A DNA stretch of 64,000 bases. It comes from Frankineae bacterium MT45. Its GTDB lineage: Bacteria > Actinomycetota > Actinomycetes > Mycobacteriales > Jatrophihabitantaceae. The notes under the pieces were generated by a model. The model was not told where the DNA came from, did no database searches, and worked only from the letters and a program-made list of their open reading frames with translations. The position numbers were made by a program, and so were the translations under genes. Location of the stretch: the NCBI GenBank assembly GCA_900100325.1, contig LT629697.1, positions 62,001 through 126,000 on the forward strand. The letters are read 5' to 3'. Below, in pieces: positions 55,074-64,000 of this stretch (position 1 is its first letter; the number at the start of each line of letters is the position of its first letter).

Positions 55074-55304
55074 ATGAGAGCAACCGCAGACCAGACCTGC
55101 AAGTGCGGCCACGGACGTGACGCCCACGAGCATTTCCGGGCCGGCTCCGACTGCGGCGAGTGCTCCGCTACGGTCTGTAACCGATTCCGCCGGGCCCGTT
55201 TCGCACACCGCACGCACCTCTCCCCGATGGCCGCACTCATCCAGCTGCGCCACTCGGGCACCGATCACGACAGCCATCACGGCGCCAGCCGCGACGCCGC
55301 CTGA
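55074..55304 (+). CDS. Cys/His-rich mini-protein, copy 2
   Basis: The product is 76 aa from ATG 55074 with GAGGAG at 7 nt. CKCGHGRDAHEHFRAGSDCG then ECSATVCNRFRR repeats the pattern of the 50276-50518 protein; the tail is His-rich (HDSHHG). A zinc-binding ribbon is likely. It lies between map and an endonuclease-like membrane gene. The two copies differ in strand and context, so this is not a local duplication. Function unknown. Confidence 0.65.
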   Translation: MRATADQTCKCGHGRDAHEHFRAGSDCGECSATVCNRFRRARFAHRTHLSPMAALIQLRHSGTDHDSHHGASRDAA

Positions 55305-55482
55305 ACTCAGCCGTACCGCCGCACGACCCCGATCGTGCCACCCCAGCTCCACCCTGGCTGAGCCCGAGCTGGCTCTGAGTTCTTCTGCGAAATCTCGGCC
55401 CACTATCGTCTCTCTCAGCCGCTGCACGCTGACCCGAGCCGCGTCCGCTGCATAAGCCCAGCCCGCTGCCTGAGGAGCGTCC

Positions 55483-56493
55483 TTGACCTTGACGACCGAG
55501 CCTGAGCCGACCGCCACCGGTTCCCGGCGGGCGCGCCTGCTGACTCACCTCGTCAGCTACTGCTTCGTCGCCATTGGGGTCATTGGCCTGCTGCTGCACA
55601 CGGTCAGCTTTCGAATCAGCGCGCTGCTCGCGATGGCCGCCTTCTCCGGTTACCTGATCGCGCTCACTCCGCTCGGGCTGGTCGTCAACGGCCTGCGCCG
55701 GCAGTGGCGCGCCTTCGCGGTCACCGCAGTCGTAACCCTGGTCGGGGCGACGGTGCTGGTCCCGCGCTTCGTGGCCAGTGACGCCACCAAACTCCACGGA
55801 CCGTCGGTCATCGTGATGACCGGCAACCTGCGGCTGGGTAGCGCCGACCCGTCAACCGTCGTGCACCTGGTCCGCGAACACCACGTCAACGTCCTGATGC
55901 TGGAGGAGCTCACCAAAGAGGAGCGGGCCCGTCTCAAGACGGCGGGGCTGGACGCGGCGCTCCCCTACAGCGTGGTCGACCCGCGGCCGGATGCCCGCGG
56001 CACCGGCCTCTGGAGCGCCTACCCGCTGGCCGACCAGGAGAAGTACTCGACCTTCACCTTCGCGCTGGTCTCGGCCCGCCTCCTCATCCCCGGAGCGACG
56101 GCGAGCCCGACCGTCGCGGCGACCCACATGCCGGGGCCCTACCCGCAGTCACCCGACGACTGGCTGAAGGACATCACCCGGCTCCCGAAGCTGCTGTCGC
56201 TGCTCGAGAACTCGGCCACCCCTCACGGTGGCGGGGTTCTGGTGGGTGGGGACTTCAACGCCACCATGGACACCGCGCAGTTCCGTCGCTTGCTCACCGA
56301 TGGCTACAACGACGCCGGCGAGCAGGCTGGGGCCGGGCTCGCCCGCACCTACCCGGCCGACACCTGGTACCCGCCGTTGATCGGTATCGACCACGTTCTG
56401 ACGAACAAGGCGACGGCGCGGTCGCTGGTCACGGTGAGCCTCCCTGGCTCCGACCACCGCGGCATCATCACCACGGTGCGACTCGATCAGTAG
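55483..56493 (+). CDS. Membrane-anchored endonuclease/exonuclease/phosphatase family protein
   Basis: The product is 336 aa from TTG 55483, with GAGGAG at 5 nt. Three membrane segments occupy residues about 20-105. The C-terminal 220 residues are an EEP domain facing outward: VIVMTGNLRLG, NVLMLEELTKEE, ATHMPGPYPQ, VGGDFNATMD and GSDHRGIITTV carry the expected metal and catalytic residues. Family members act on nucleic acids, phosphoinositides or lipids. The substrate is not known. Confidence 0.85.
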   Translation: MTLTTEPEPTATGSRRARLLTHLVSYCFVAIGVIGLLLHTVSFRISALLAMAAFSGYLIALTPLGLVVNGLRRQWRAFAVTAVVTLVGATVLVPRFVASDATKLHGPSVIVMTGNLRLGSADPSTVVHLVREHHVNVLMLEELTKEERARLKTAGLDAALPYSVVDPRPDARGTGLWSAYPLADQEKYSTFTFALVSARLLIPGATASPTVAATHMPGPYPQSPDDWLKDITRLPKLLSLLENSATPHGGGVLVGGDFNATMDTAQFRRLLTDGYNDAGEQAGAGLARTYPADTWYPPLIGIDHVLTNKATARSLVTVSLPGSDHRGIITTVRLDQ

Positions 56494-56544
56494 GCCGCTC
56501 GATCAGTAGGCGGCTGAAACGGTAGAGGTGCGCAGAGGCGGCGG

Positions 56545-57063
56545 TCAGCTGTTCGGCGCGGCGGAGCCGAGGGAGCCGCAGTTGTTGCCGACCCAGGCCG
56601 CGAAGGCACTCAGATTCTTGCCGACCGTGCTGGAGTCCGCGCTGGTGATGGTGCCGTCGGAGAACTTGTGGACCACGGCGGCCAGGGCCAGGGCCGTCGG
56701 CTTGATCGCCGCCGGCGACTCCCGCCCGATCGTGTCCCAGACGGATGAGACATCCGCCGCCTGCTGCGAGGTGGTCGGGAACTTGCCGAGGAAGTTCTGA
56801 TTCACCGAGACGTCCGAGCAGAACTGCGTCAACGGCGTGATGACCAGGCCGCTGGAGGGGGCGGCGGTGGTCGGGACGAGCGAGAGCGTTCCGGAGGCGA
56901 CCGGCGCACCGGCCCAACCGCTGGAGCCCGACGGCACCCCCGGGTTGAGGACGGAGGAGCTACAGGCCGAGAGCAGTACACCGATCACCGATAGCGAAGC
57001 GGCCAGCGCGAATAGCCTGCGTGGGCTGGTTCCGACGTTTCGTGAACTCAATGACCTTCTCAT
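56545..57063 (-). CDS. Lipoprotein, unknown
   Basis: The product is 172 aa with a signal peptide (AASLSVIGVLLSAC) and a lipobox cysteine, followed by a Ser/Gly/Pro linker and a helical C-terminal domain with two cysteines (QFCSDVSVN and NNCGSLG) that may pair. It is anchored on the outer face of the membrane. I recognise no family. Confidence 0.7.
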   Translation of the reverse strand: MRRSLSSRNVGTSPRRLFALAASLSVIGVLLSACSSSVLNPGVPSGSSGWAGAPVASGTLSLVPTTAAPSSGLVITPLTQFCSDVSVNQNFLGKFPTTSQQAADVSSVWDTIGRESPAAIKPTALALAAVVHKFSDGTITSADSSTVGKNLSAFAAWVGNNCGSLGSAAPNS

Positions 57064-57099
57064 CCAATCCGGTAGCTTCGTCTCCCACTCTATCGACTG

Positions 57100-57708
57100 C
57101 TACCGAGCGCTACGTATTCGTCCAATGCTGTTTACAACCAACATGACAACCCCTATGAGAAGCATGAGAAGCGCGACCGAGATGCCCACCCTGGGGTAGC
57201 CACCGACCTGCCGGGGGTCAAGGAAATAGTAGGGATACCAGCCGGCGCCCGGTCCGCGGAGCAGGGTGAAGATCACATAGACGACCGGAAAGATGTACCA
57301 GTAACGGATGTCGGCCCAGGCCACCCGTCGCGGCGGATAGGCGAACCAGAGCCAGAGCACACCCAGCGGAGCGATCACGTGCAGCACCGTGTCCGGGATA
57401 TTGCTGGTGAAGTCGAACGGGGTGGAGGTGAGGAACACCCGATTGATCAGACTGGTGAAGACCATGTAGCTGGTGATCGCCCCGCGGATGAGATTCCAGT
57501 ACAGCGGGCGGCTGTCGCCCAGCATGATGGCCAGCATGATGATGGCGAATAGGTTGCTCAGGATCGTGAAATAGCTGAAGAAATCGAGGAAAGCCGCGGT
57601 TCCGCCTAGAGCCTGGGCATACATCTCGTAGAGCAGAGCCAGGCTGTCGAGCACCAGCAGCACGGCGGCGATGGGACGCTCAGCCGACCTCGACGTTGAC
57701 TGGGGCAC
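57100..57708 (-). CDS. Pr6Pr-family membrane protein
   Basis: The product is 202 aa with six membrane segments. SYFTILSNLFAIIMLA, LHVIAPLGVLWLWF and YPYYFLDPRQVGGYPRV are typical of the Pr6Pr/FAR-17a-like family in actinobacteria. Related eukaryotic proteins are lipid hydrolases, but a function for the bacterial group is not established. Confidence 0.8.
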   Translation of the reverse strand: MPQSTSRSAERPIAAVLLVLDSLALLYEMYAQALGGTAAFLDFFSYFTILSNLFAIIMLAIMLGDSRPLYWNLIRGAITSYMVFTSLINRVFLTSTPFDFTSNIPDTVLHVIAPLGVLWLWFAYPPRRVAWADIRYWYIFPVVYVIFTLLRGPGAGWYPYYFLDPRQVGGYPRVGISVALLMLLIGVVMLVVNSIGRIRSAR

Positions 57709-58014
57709 CTGAAGATCATGTCCGGATCCGGCTGAGACCGCACATCCGTGAGAACGATGTCACAGGGATTCCTCAAAGAAGCCGACTTCGCACGGCTGAG
57801 TGATCGCCGCGACACCCGCAGTGCAGAAACTGCCGAAATCCGGCGGTCGTCGACGAGGCTCCAGCCTGGCTCAAGGCGACAGGTTGAGGCCCGGAAAGCT
57901 ATCGTGTGGCGGTAGGCGCGGCGCAGAATGCGCAGCCGCGCTGAACACGAACCAGGTCCCGCCGACGTGGTTCTGCTGCCGGGGGGCAACTGGTGAGGTC
58001 ATGAGGAGGGCGCG
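57709..58014. other. Intergenic region before the polysaccharide operon
   Basis: The 306-bp divergent space holds no coding sequence or RNA that I can support. It must contain the promoter of the glycosyltransferase operon, but no -35/-10 pair stands out. Confidence 0.5.
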
Positions 58015-58998
58015 ATGAGCACGCTCGGGCCCGACCGTGCCACCAATGCCGTCAGCGTGGTCATTCCCTGCTACAGCGACGAGCGCTGGTCCAGCATCCT
58101 GGACGCCGTCGTCTCGGTGCAGAAGCAGCTGACACCGGCCGAGAAGATCGTCGTCGCCGTCGACCACAACCCGTCGCTGGCGGTGCGGCTGCGCGAGGCG
58201 CTCCCCGAGGTCACAGTGGTCGACAACAACGGCGGCATCCGCGGTGCGTCGGCGACCCGCAACGCCGGCGCGGCAGACACGACGACACCACTCATCGCCT
58301 TCCTCGACGACGATGAGGTGGCCATGCCGGAGTGGCTCGGCACCCTCATCGCCCCCTTCAGCGATCCGGAGGTCGTCGGCACCGGCGGCCGCTACGAGCC
58401 GATCTGGGAGACGGAGAAGCCGAACTGGTTCCCCGACGTCTTCGCCTGGGTGATCGGCGGCCACTACGAGGGCATGCCCGAGACGGTCTCGCGGGTTCGC
58501 AACGTCTGGGCCGGCAACATGGCCGTCCGAGCCACCGAGTTCCGTGCTGTCGGCGGATTCCTCGCCTCCTTCGGCAAGCTGGCCGCCTCGTCTCAGCCCG
58601 AGGACACCAGCCTCTGCATCAGCATGCACCGCTACTCCGGTGGGCATTGGATGTACGTGCCGGACGCGGTGATCCACCACGCGGTGCCCCGCGAGCGCAG
58701 TACGTTCAGTTTCTTCGTACGTCGTTGCTACTCCGAAGGTCACGGTAAACTCCTACTGCGGGCGAATCTCCCGACGCAGGATGACGACGAGACTCTCTCC
58801 GAGGAGCGTCTGTACCTGATACGGGTCCTACCCCGTGGGGTGCTGCACGAGCTCCGGGACACCAGCCGGGCCTTCTCCAGGGTCTGCGCAATGCTGGCCG
58901 GCGTTACGGCGGCCGCCCTGGGAGCGTCGGTGGCGATCGGCCAGCGAGCCTTCAGGGTACGTAAGAACCGCCGTGAAACTAGTCACAAAATCCTGTGA
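58015..58998 (+). CDS. Family 2 glycosyltransferase A
   Basis: The product is 327 aa with GAGGAGG before the ATG. SVVIPCYSDERW starts the nucleotide-sugar fold, IAFLDDDEVAMPEW holds the metal site, and MYVPDAVIHHAVP ends the catalytic domain. A hydrophobic stretch near 290-315 may touch the membrane. It is the first gene of a plus-strand operon with two or three more transferases and a flippase, so it likely builds a surface glycan repeat. Confidence 0.85.
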   Translation: MSTLGPDRATNAVSVVIPCYSDERWSSILDAVVSVQKQLTPAEKIVVAVDHNPSLAVRLREALPEVTVVDNNGGIRGASATRNAGAADTTTPLIAFLDDDEVAMPEWLGTLIAPFSDPEVVGTGGRYEPIWETEKPNWFPDVFAWVIGGHYEGMPETVSRVRNVWAGNMAVRATEFRAVGGFLASFGKLAASSQPEDTSLCISMHRYSGGHWMYVPDAVIHHAVPRERSTFSFFVRRCYSEGHGKLLLRANLPTQDDDETLSEERLYLIRVLPRGVLHELRDTSRAFSRVCAMLAGVTAAALGASVAIGQRAFRVRKNRRETSHKIL

Positions 58999-59029
58999 AT
59001 AGTCTGGTCGACGATCTAACGGGACGCCA

Positions 59030-60379
59030 ATGACTTCTGCCGCCACTGACGAAAACCTCGCCGACAAGCCCGAAGAGTCAAGCTCCACTGCCGTGCCCCG
59101 GCCGGCCCTGATCCTCGACTGCGAAATCTCCGAACCGATCAGCGACATCAGGCCGGTCGGCGAGTCCTATCTCGAGGCGTGGATCCTGCTGCGCCTCTTC
59201 ACCGAACCGGTCGGCTTCGTACGGCTGCCGTTCCTCGACGGCGCCGTCAGCACCGCGGCCATCGTCGACGCGGTTCAGGCCGAGTGCGGAGAGACCGTCA
59301 ACGATCTAGTCTCCAGCAACGGCGGCGACCCGACGGCCGTCCTGGCCGGTCGCGGTACGTCGATCGAGAATGCCCCTAAATTCATTGCTGATCAGCAGCG
59401 ACTGATCGAGTCCGGCCCGAAGGTCACCGTCGTCATCTGCACCCGCGACCGCCCCGACGACCTTGACCGGGCGATTGACTCCCTGCGGCAGCAGCGGTAC
59501 CGGAACTTCGACGTGCTGGTCGTCGACAACGCACCGCCCAACGACTCCACGCGCACCCGCATCGCGGCGCGCCCGGCCAGTGACAACATCACCTACACGG
59601 TCGAGCCCCGCAAGGGACTCTCCTGGGCCCGCAACTGCGCGATCGCCATGGTCACCAGCCCCTACGTCGCCTGGATGGACGACGACGAGACGGCCGACCC
59701 GCACTGGCTCGTCGAGATCATGGCCGGCTTCGACCGCCTGCCCGACGCAGCCGCGGTCAGTGGCATCGTCGTCCCGGCCGAGGTGCGCACCCAGCCGCAG
59801 CTGTGGTTCGAGCAGTACGGCGGGCACAGCAAGGGACGCGGCTTCGTCCAGGACGTCTTCGACGCGAAGGCCCCCGGTGCCCAGAGCCCGCTCTTCCCGG
59901 TCCCGCCGTTCGGGGTGGGGGCGAACATGGCCTTCAACACCGCGAAGATGCGGGCAATGGGCTTCGACAACGCGATGGGGGCCGGCACCCTCACCTGCGG
60001 CTGCGAGGACACCCTCATCTTCAGCCGGCTGCTGCTGGCCGGGGAGAAGGTGGTCTACCAGCCGACCGCGCTGATGCGGCACTACCACCGTGAGGACTGG
60101 GACGCCCTCACCAAGCAGATGTACGGCTACGGCGCCGGGCTCACCGCCTTCTACACCGCACTGCTGCGCTACGAGCCGAAGCAACTCCTCGCCCTCTTTG
60201 CGCTGATCCCGGCCGCCGCGCGGACTGCCTTCGGCAAGGGCGAGGTGAGCATGCGCGGGGTTCCGGAGGACTTCCCGACCGAACTGCTCCGCTACAAGAC
60301 CCGCGGCATGATCGCCGGTCCCGTGCTGTACCTGCGCGCGGCCGCCCGCGCCCGTCGGGCCCGTCGATCATCGCCATGA
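59030..60379 (+). CDS. Family 2 glycosyltransferase B with N-terminal accessory domain
   Basis: The product is 449 aa. The first 125 residues form an accessory domain (ILLRLFTEPVGFVRLPFLDG) shared with glycosyltransferase C. The catalytic part has TVVICTRDRPDDLDRAI, VAWMDDDETADPHW and GANMAFNTAKMRAMG. The C-terminus is Arg-rich. The stop overlaps the flippase start by 4 nt. Sugar donor and acceptor are unknown. Confidence 0.85.
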   Translation: MTSAATDENLADKPEESSSTAVPRPALILDCEISEPISDIRPVGESYLEAWILLRLFTEPVGFVRLPFLDGAVSTAAIVDAVQAECGETVNDLVSSNGGDPTAVLAGRGTSIENAPKFIADQQRLIESGPKVTVVICTRDRPDDLDRAIDSLRQQRYRNFDVLVVDNAPPNDSTRTRIAARPASDNITYTVEPRKGLSWARNCAIAMVTSPYVAWMDDDETADPHWLVEIMAGFDRLPDAAAVSGIVVPAEVRTQPQLWFEQYGGHSKGRGFVQDVFDAKAPGAQSPLFPVPPFGVGANMAFNTAKMRAMGFDNAMGAGTLTCGCEDTLIFSRLLLAGEKVVYQPTALMRHYHREDWDALTKQMYGYGAGLTAFYTALLRYEPKQLLALFALIPAAARTAFGKGEVSMRGVPEDFPTELLRYKTRGMIAGPVLYLRAAARARRARRSSP

Positions 60380-61806
60380 CCGTTCCGAGCGCCGCGGTGG
60401 GAGTGGCCGCGGTCGACGATGCCCCGCCGACCGGCCGGCTCTACCGCGATGCCACCTCACTGGTCGCCTCATCGCTGGTCGCCGCCGCCACCGGGATCGT
60501 CTTCTGGGCGTTGGCCGCCCGGCTGCTCTCGCCCGACCGCCTCGGCGTCCAGACCGCGCTCCTGTCGGCTATCTCCGGCCCGGCGCTGATCATCGCGGCC
60601 GGCATCGGTGATGCGCTGAACGCGATGATCCCTTCGCATCGGGGTGCCGAAGGCGCGATCGTTCGCTTGGGTTACCGCTTGGCCTTCATCTACGGGCTCC
60701 CGGTCGCCATAGTCGCCGCCGTCGCGTCGGCGACCTTCCTGCCGGCCGTCCGCGGGTCGGCGCTGGCCGCTGGGTCGGTCTTCGTGGGGATCGTCGTCTG
60801 GACGCTCTTCGCGATCCAGGACTCAGCCCTCACCAGCCTCGGTCGCGCGCGCTGGCTGCCGCTGGAGAACGGCTTCGCCGGGCTGGCCAAGCTCGCGATC
60901 CTCCCGTTCATCACGGCGACACTCCTCTCCGTCGTCTGGGCCTCGATCATCCCGGCGGCGATCGCCGTTGCTTTCTTCGCGCCCATCCTGCGCCGGATCA
61001 CCCGTCGCGACGACGCCGAACTGGCCAGCGCCAAGCTGAGCGCGGTCGCCAGCCAGCGACTACGGCGGCTATCGGTGCGCACCACGGCGTCGGTGGCACT
61101 CACCCTGGGGGCGCTCACCCTGCTCCCGTTCATGGTGACGGCCCTCGGCGGTGCCCGTCAGGGTGCGGTCTTCTCGCTGTCGCTGAGCATGACCGCGGTA
61201 CTCGACTTCGTGACGGCCGGCGTCGGCATCTCACTCGTGGTGCAGGCTTCGTCGAAACGGGATCACGAGTGGGCGCTGGTCCGCTCGGCGCTGACCCGCA
61301 CCGTCCCGATCGTGGCCTTCGGCGCCGTCTGCCTGGTCGTGATCAGCCCGCACGTGTACCGCCTGCTGAACGCCAGTTACCTCGACCTGCACGGAGTGGA
61401 GATCGTGGCGATCCTCGCCACCGCCTCCGTGCTGCGGACCGTCTACCTGCTCTGGTCATCGCTGCAGCAGGCCCGTCAGCAGCTGACCTTCGTCCTGATG
61501 ATCAATTCGATCGCCGCCGTCGGCGGTTATCTGGCCGTCGCCCTGAGCGTGCCCAAGTACGGGGCGCTGGCCGCCGCCTTCACGGTGCTGGGGATCCAGG
61601 TCTTCCTCAGCACCGCGGCCGCCGGCCACATGGTGTGGAGTTGGCGCACCCGAGACGTCAAGCCCGGCCGCCACGCCCGGGGCGATCAGCCGGCGCTGGC
61701 CCAACTGGCGCCCGACCAGCCGGAGCTCACCGAGGCTCTGCTCACGGAGGCTCCGCCGGCGCTCGACGAGTCGGCCCGCACCGAGGATCAGCATGCCGGA
61801 ACCTGA
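60376..61806 (+). CDS. Wzx-like oligosaccharide flippase
   Basis: The product is 476 aa with 12-14 membrane segments, resembling polysaccharide-export flippases of the MOP superfamily (FWALAARLLSPDRLGVQTAL near the start). The last 45 residues are a charged cytoplasmic tail. It would move lipid-linked glycan units across the membrane. It overlaps both neighbours (4 nt upstream, 14 nt downstream), a sign of one operon. Confidence 0.82.
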   Translation: MTVPSAAVGVAAVDDAPPTGRLYRDATSLVASSLVAAATGIVFWALAARLLSPDRLGVQTALLSAISGPALIIAAGIGDALNAMIPSHRGAEGAIVRLGYRLAFIYGLPVAIVAAVASATFLPAVRGSALAAGSVFVGIVVWTLFAIQDSALTSLGRARWLPLENGFAGLAKLAILPFITATLLSVVWASIIPAAIAVAFFAPILRRITRRDDAELASAKLSAVASQRLRRLSVRTTASVALTLGALTLLPFMVTALGGARQGAVFSLSLSMTAVLDFVTAGVGISLVVQASSKRDHEWALVRSALTRTVPIVAFGAVCLVVISPHVYRLLNASYLDLHGVEIVAILATASVLRTVYLLWSSLQQARQQLTFVLMINSIAAVGGYLAVALSVPKYGALAAAFTVLGIQVFLSTAAAGHMVWSWRTRDVKPGRHARGDQPALAQLAPDQPELTEALLTEAPPALDESARTEDQHAGT

Positions 61807-63091
61807 CGCCCTGCCGCTGAACCTGCAACCGATCTCCAGCAGCGGCGAGGCATCCTGGGCATCCGCGATCTGGATCGGCGAGATCGACGATCAGTCCGAA
61901 CTCCGCGGGCTGCTGCGCTTGGACCGGTCCAAGGGGTACTCCCGGGCCCGCTTCCTGGTCCGCCACGGTCGTTTCACACGGGGATTCGTCGAGGTTCCGC
62001 TGGTCGACGAGTTGATCGACGGTGACGACCTGGCCCGCCGCATCGCTGCGCTGGCGCCCCCGGCGCCGCCGCCGACCCGACCGAGCGACCCGCCGATCAG
62101 CCTGCTGATCTGCACCCGCTCCCGCCCGGACGCGCTCCGCGCGGCTCTCACCGACGCGCTCGCCCTGGAGTACTCCGACTACGAGGTGCTGGTCGTCGAC
62201 AACGGCCCCGAGGACGCGTCGACGCGCCGGGTCGTCGAGGAGTTCGACGACCCCCGCCTGCGCCGGGTCGAGGCACCGATCCAGGGCCTGGCCCGGGCCC
62301 GCAACGTCGGCCTCCTCGCCGCGGCCCACGACATCGTCGCCTTCACCGACGACGACGTGCTGGTCGACCGCTGGTGGCTGGCCGCGATCGCCGACGGGTT
62401 CGCCCGCGGCGGCAAGGTGGCCTGCGTCAGCGGAATCGTCCCCACCGTCGAGATCGGCTCGCCGGCCGAGTGGTACTTCGACAGCCGCTTCAACTGGGCC
62501 GACAGCTGCACCCAGGACGTCTTCGAGGTCGGGCAGAAGCGGTCGGGCGAGCCACTCTTCCCCTTCCGGGTCGGCCGCTACGGCACCGGGGCGAACTTCG
62601 CGGTGAGCCGGTCAGCGATCATCCAGCTCGGCGGCTTCGACGAGGGATTCGGGGTCGGCTCACCCACCGGCGGCGGCGAGGACATCGACATGTTCGTCCG
62701 GGTGCTGCTGGACGGCTTTGAGCTGGCCTTCGAGCCGGCGGCGGTGATCTGGCACCGGCACCGGTCGGGTGCGGCGGACTTGAAGCGACAGATCTCCGAC
62801 TACGGCCTCGGCCTCGGTGCCTGGCTGACGAAGCTCGTCACCCAGCCGAAGACCCTGCTCATGATCCTGCGCCGGCTTCTGCCGGCGCTGCTCCACCTGC
62901 TCCGGCTGACCCGGGTCGACGCTCCGGAGCCGGATGCGGTGCAGCATGAACTCTTCGCCGACGTCGGAAAGATCGAGCGTTCGGGCATCATCCGGGGACC
63001 ATTCGCCCTCTGGCGAGCCCGGCGCAGCGGCGGCCGGGCCCGTCCGCTGCAGGGCAGGCAGCACGAGATCAAGGAGTCGAAGCAGAGTTGA
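61793..63091 (+). CDS. Family 2 glycosyltransferase C with N-terminal accessory domain
   Basis: The product is 432 aa. The first 95 residues match the accessory domain of transferase B in style (RFLVRHGRFTRGFVEVPLVD). The catalytic part has SLLICTRSRPDALRAAL, VLVVDNGPED, VAFTDDDVLVDRWW and GTGANFAVSRSAI. The C-terminal 90 residues are basic. The start lies 14 nt inside the flippase gene. Confidence 0.85.
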   Translation: MPEPDALPLNLQPISSSGEASWASAIWIGEIDDQSELRGLLRLDRSKGYSRARFLVRHGRFTRGFVEVPLVDELIDGDDLARRIAALAPPAPPPTRPSDPPISLLICTRSRPDALRAALTDALALEYSDYEVLVVDNGPEDASTRRVVEEFDDPRLRRVEAPIQGLARARNVGLLAAAHDIVAFTDDDVLVDRWWLAAIADGFARGGKVACVSGIVPTVEIGSPAEWYFDSRFNWADSCTQDVFEVGQKRSGEPLFPFRVGRYGTGANFAVSRSAIIQLGGFDEGFGVGSPTGGGEDIDMFVRVLLDGFELAFEPAAVIWHRHRSGAADLKRQISDYGLGLGAWLTKLVTQPKTLLMILRRLLPALLHLLRLTRVDAPEPDAVQHELFADVGKIERSGIIRGPFALWRARRSGGRARPLQGRQHEIKESKQS

Positions 63092-63993
63092 GCACGGCGA
63101 ACCCGACGATCGAGATCATCATCCCGGTCAAGAACATGGCAACTCATCTTCGCGCCTGCCTGGCCACTCTCATGCCGCAGCTCGCGCCGGGGGACGTGCT
63201 CACCGTCGTCGATGACGGCTCCACCGACGAGACGGCGGCGGTGGCCACCGCCGCCGGTGCGCGGGTAATGACGCCGACCGTCGGCTCCGGCCCGTACGCC
63301 GCTCGCCACAGCGCCGCGAGCGCGTCTGCGGCCGACATCCTGCTCTTCGTGGACGGACGCTGCCGCGCCCGTCCGGGGCTGGTCGAGAGCCACCGAACGA
63401 TGCTGAGCCGCCCCGGCGCCGTCCTCTCCTGCACCGACATGCTGACCGAGTCCGGGCCGACGCTGGCCGCGAAGATCGCGTCGACCCTGAATCCATTCAA
63501 CATCGACGGTTACATCGGGGTGCCCGGCCGTCGCGACTACTACCCGACGGCCAACCTCGGCATCACCCGTGCCGCGTACCTGGCCGTCGGTGGGTTCCGG
63601 CGGATGCGCAGCGCCGGCGACGCCGACCTCTGCTGGCGGGTGCTCGATGAGACCGGGGGCAGCTTCGCCACCGACCGTCGCGTGCTGATGTCGTGGGTTC
63701 CGCGGGACAAGATGGCCGACCTCTTCGAGCAGTGGTACCGCTACGGGCAGAGTTCGGTGGCCCTCAACGAGCTGCACCCGCCGGCCGAGGTGGGGCGCAG
63801 CACCGGCGCCGCCACCACCGGCCGGATGGCGTCGCTTCTGCAGGGGATACGCCGAGAGCCCAAGAAATTGCTGGTGCTGCTGCTGCGAACGGCGCTGCAC
63901 GTGGTGTACCTCGCCGGCCGCCTGCGGGTGAAGCTAAGTCGGGAAGCCTTCACCGACCCCGGCCTCTACGGTGAACCCGAATCGGTCGTATGA
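63088..63993 (+). CDS. Family 2 glycosyltransferase D
   Basis: The product is 301 aa, starting at TTG 63088 in a TTGA overlap with transferase C. IEIIIPVKNMATHLRACL and VLTVVDDGSTDET are typical. The usual DxD is replaced by LLFVDGRCRARPG, a known variation among these enzymes. It ends in an ATGA overlap with a gene that leaves the window. Confidence 0.82.
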   Translation: MSTANPTIEIIIPVKNMATHLRACLATLMPQLAPGDVLTVVDDGSTDETAAVATAAGARVMTPTVGSGPYAARHSAASASAADILLFVDGRCRARPGLVESHRTMLSRPGAVLSCTDMLTESGPTLAAKIASTLNPFNIDGYIGVPGRRDYYPTANLGITRAAYLAVGGFRRMRSAGDADLCWRVLDETGGSFATDRRVLMSWVPRDKMADLFEQWYRYGQSSVALNELHPPAEVGRSTGAATTGRMASLLQGIRREPKKLLVLLLRTALHVVYLAGRLRVKLSREAFTDPGLYGEPESVV

Positions 63994-64000
63994 CGCTTCG
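63990..64000 (+). CDS. Start of a gene cut by the window edge
   Basis: ATGACGCTTCG begins in a 4-nt overlap with the preceding stop codon, so a further operon gene probably starts here (Met-Thr-Leu-). Nothing more can be said. Confidence 0.35.

Overview
The window is high-GC DNA from an actinomycete. Coding density is very high, GTG and TTG starts are frequent, and start/stop codons often overlap by 4 nt. Marker genes fit this: bldC with a DUF3073 gene beside it, a mycothiol-dependent maleylpyruvate-isomerase-family protein, DUF3151 next to purA, and a FadD32/Pks13/AccD4-type lipid operon. The species cannot be named from sequence alone. A member of the Frankia/Nakamurella/Jatrophihabitans part of the class is a guess.

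Layout. 1-7.6 kb: the end of a probable asparaginase gene, tRNA-Glu, tRNA-Asp, a truncated KdpDE-like two-component pair, a KimA-like potassium/amino-acid permease fused to an OB-fold, an ABC-F protein, a CbiX-like chelatase and tRNA-Phe. 7.6-16.6 kb: a giant C-type-lectin/polytopic membrane protein, a secreted HEYAH zinc-protease-like protein with a Lys/Ala/Pro tail, and two MarR + MFS exporter modules separated by a strong hairpin. 16.8-46.7 kb: a purine supercluster with purM, F, L, Q, S, C, B, D and A, all on the minus strand. It also carries bldC, DUF3073 and several small genes.

Inside the purine cluster, between purF and the gene after purL, sits a tight four-gene operon: FadD32-like acyl-AMP ligase, Pks13-like polyketide synthase, AccD-like carboxyltransferase and Sfp-type phosphopantetheinyl transferase. 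It has its own consensus promoter. This resembles the mycolate condensation locus of mycobacteria, but the synthase has a reductase domain built in. The logic would be: the ligase loads a long fatty acid as acyl-AMP, the carboxylase activates a second acyl-CoA, the PKS condenses and reduces them, and the transferase arms the carrier domains. This is the most interesting system in the window.

46.7-58 kb: DUF3151, a nuclease-like gene flanked by near-identical hairpin repeats, class II aldolase, DUF427, DedA, RNase J, methionine aminopeptidase, two related Cys/His-rich mini-proteins and several membrane or secreted proteins. 58-64 kb: a plus-strand surface-polysaccharide operon of four family-2 glycosyltransferases and a flippase, running off the window edge.

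Several genes appear to be transcribed without a leader: a TANNNT-like -10 box ends 6-7 nt before the start codon. All functions are inferred from motifs, lengths and gene order; no database search was run.
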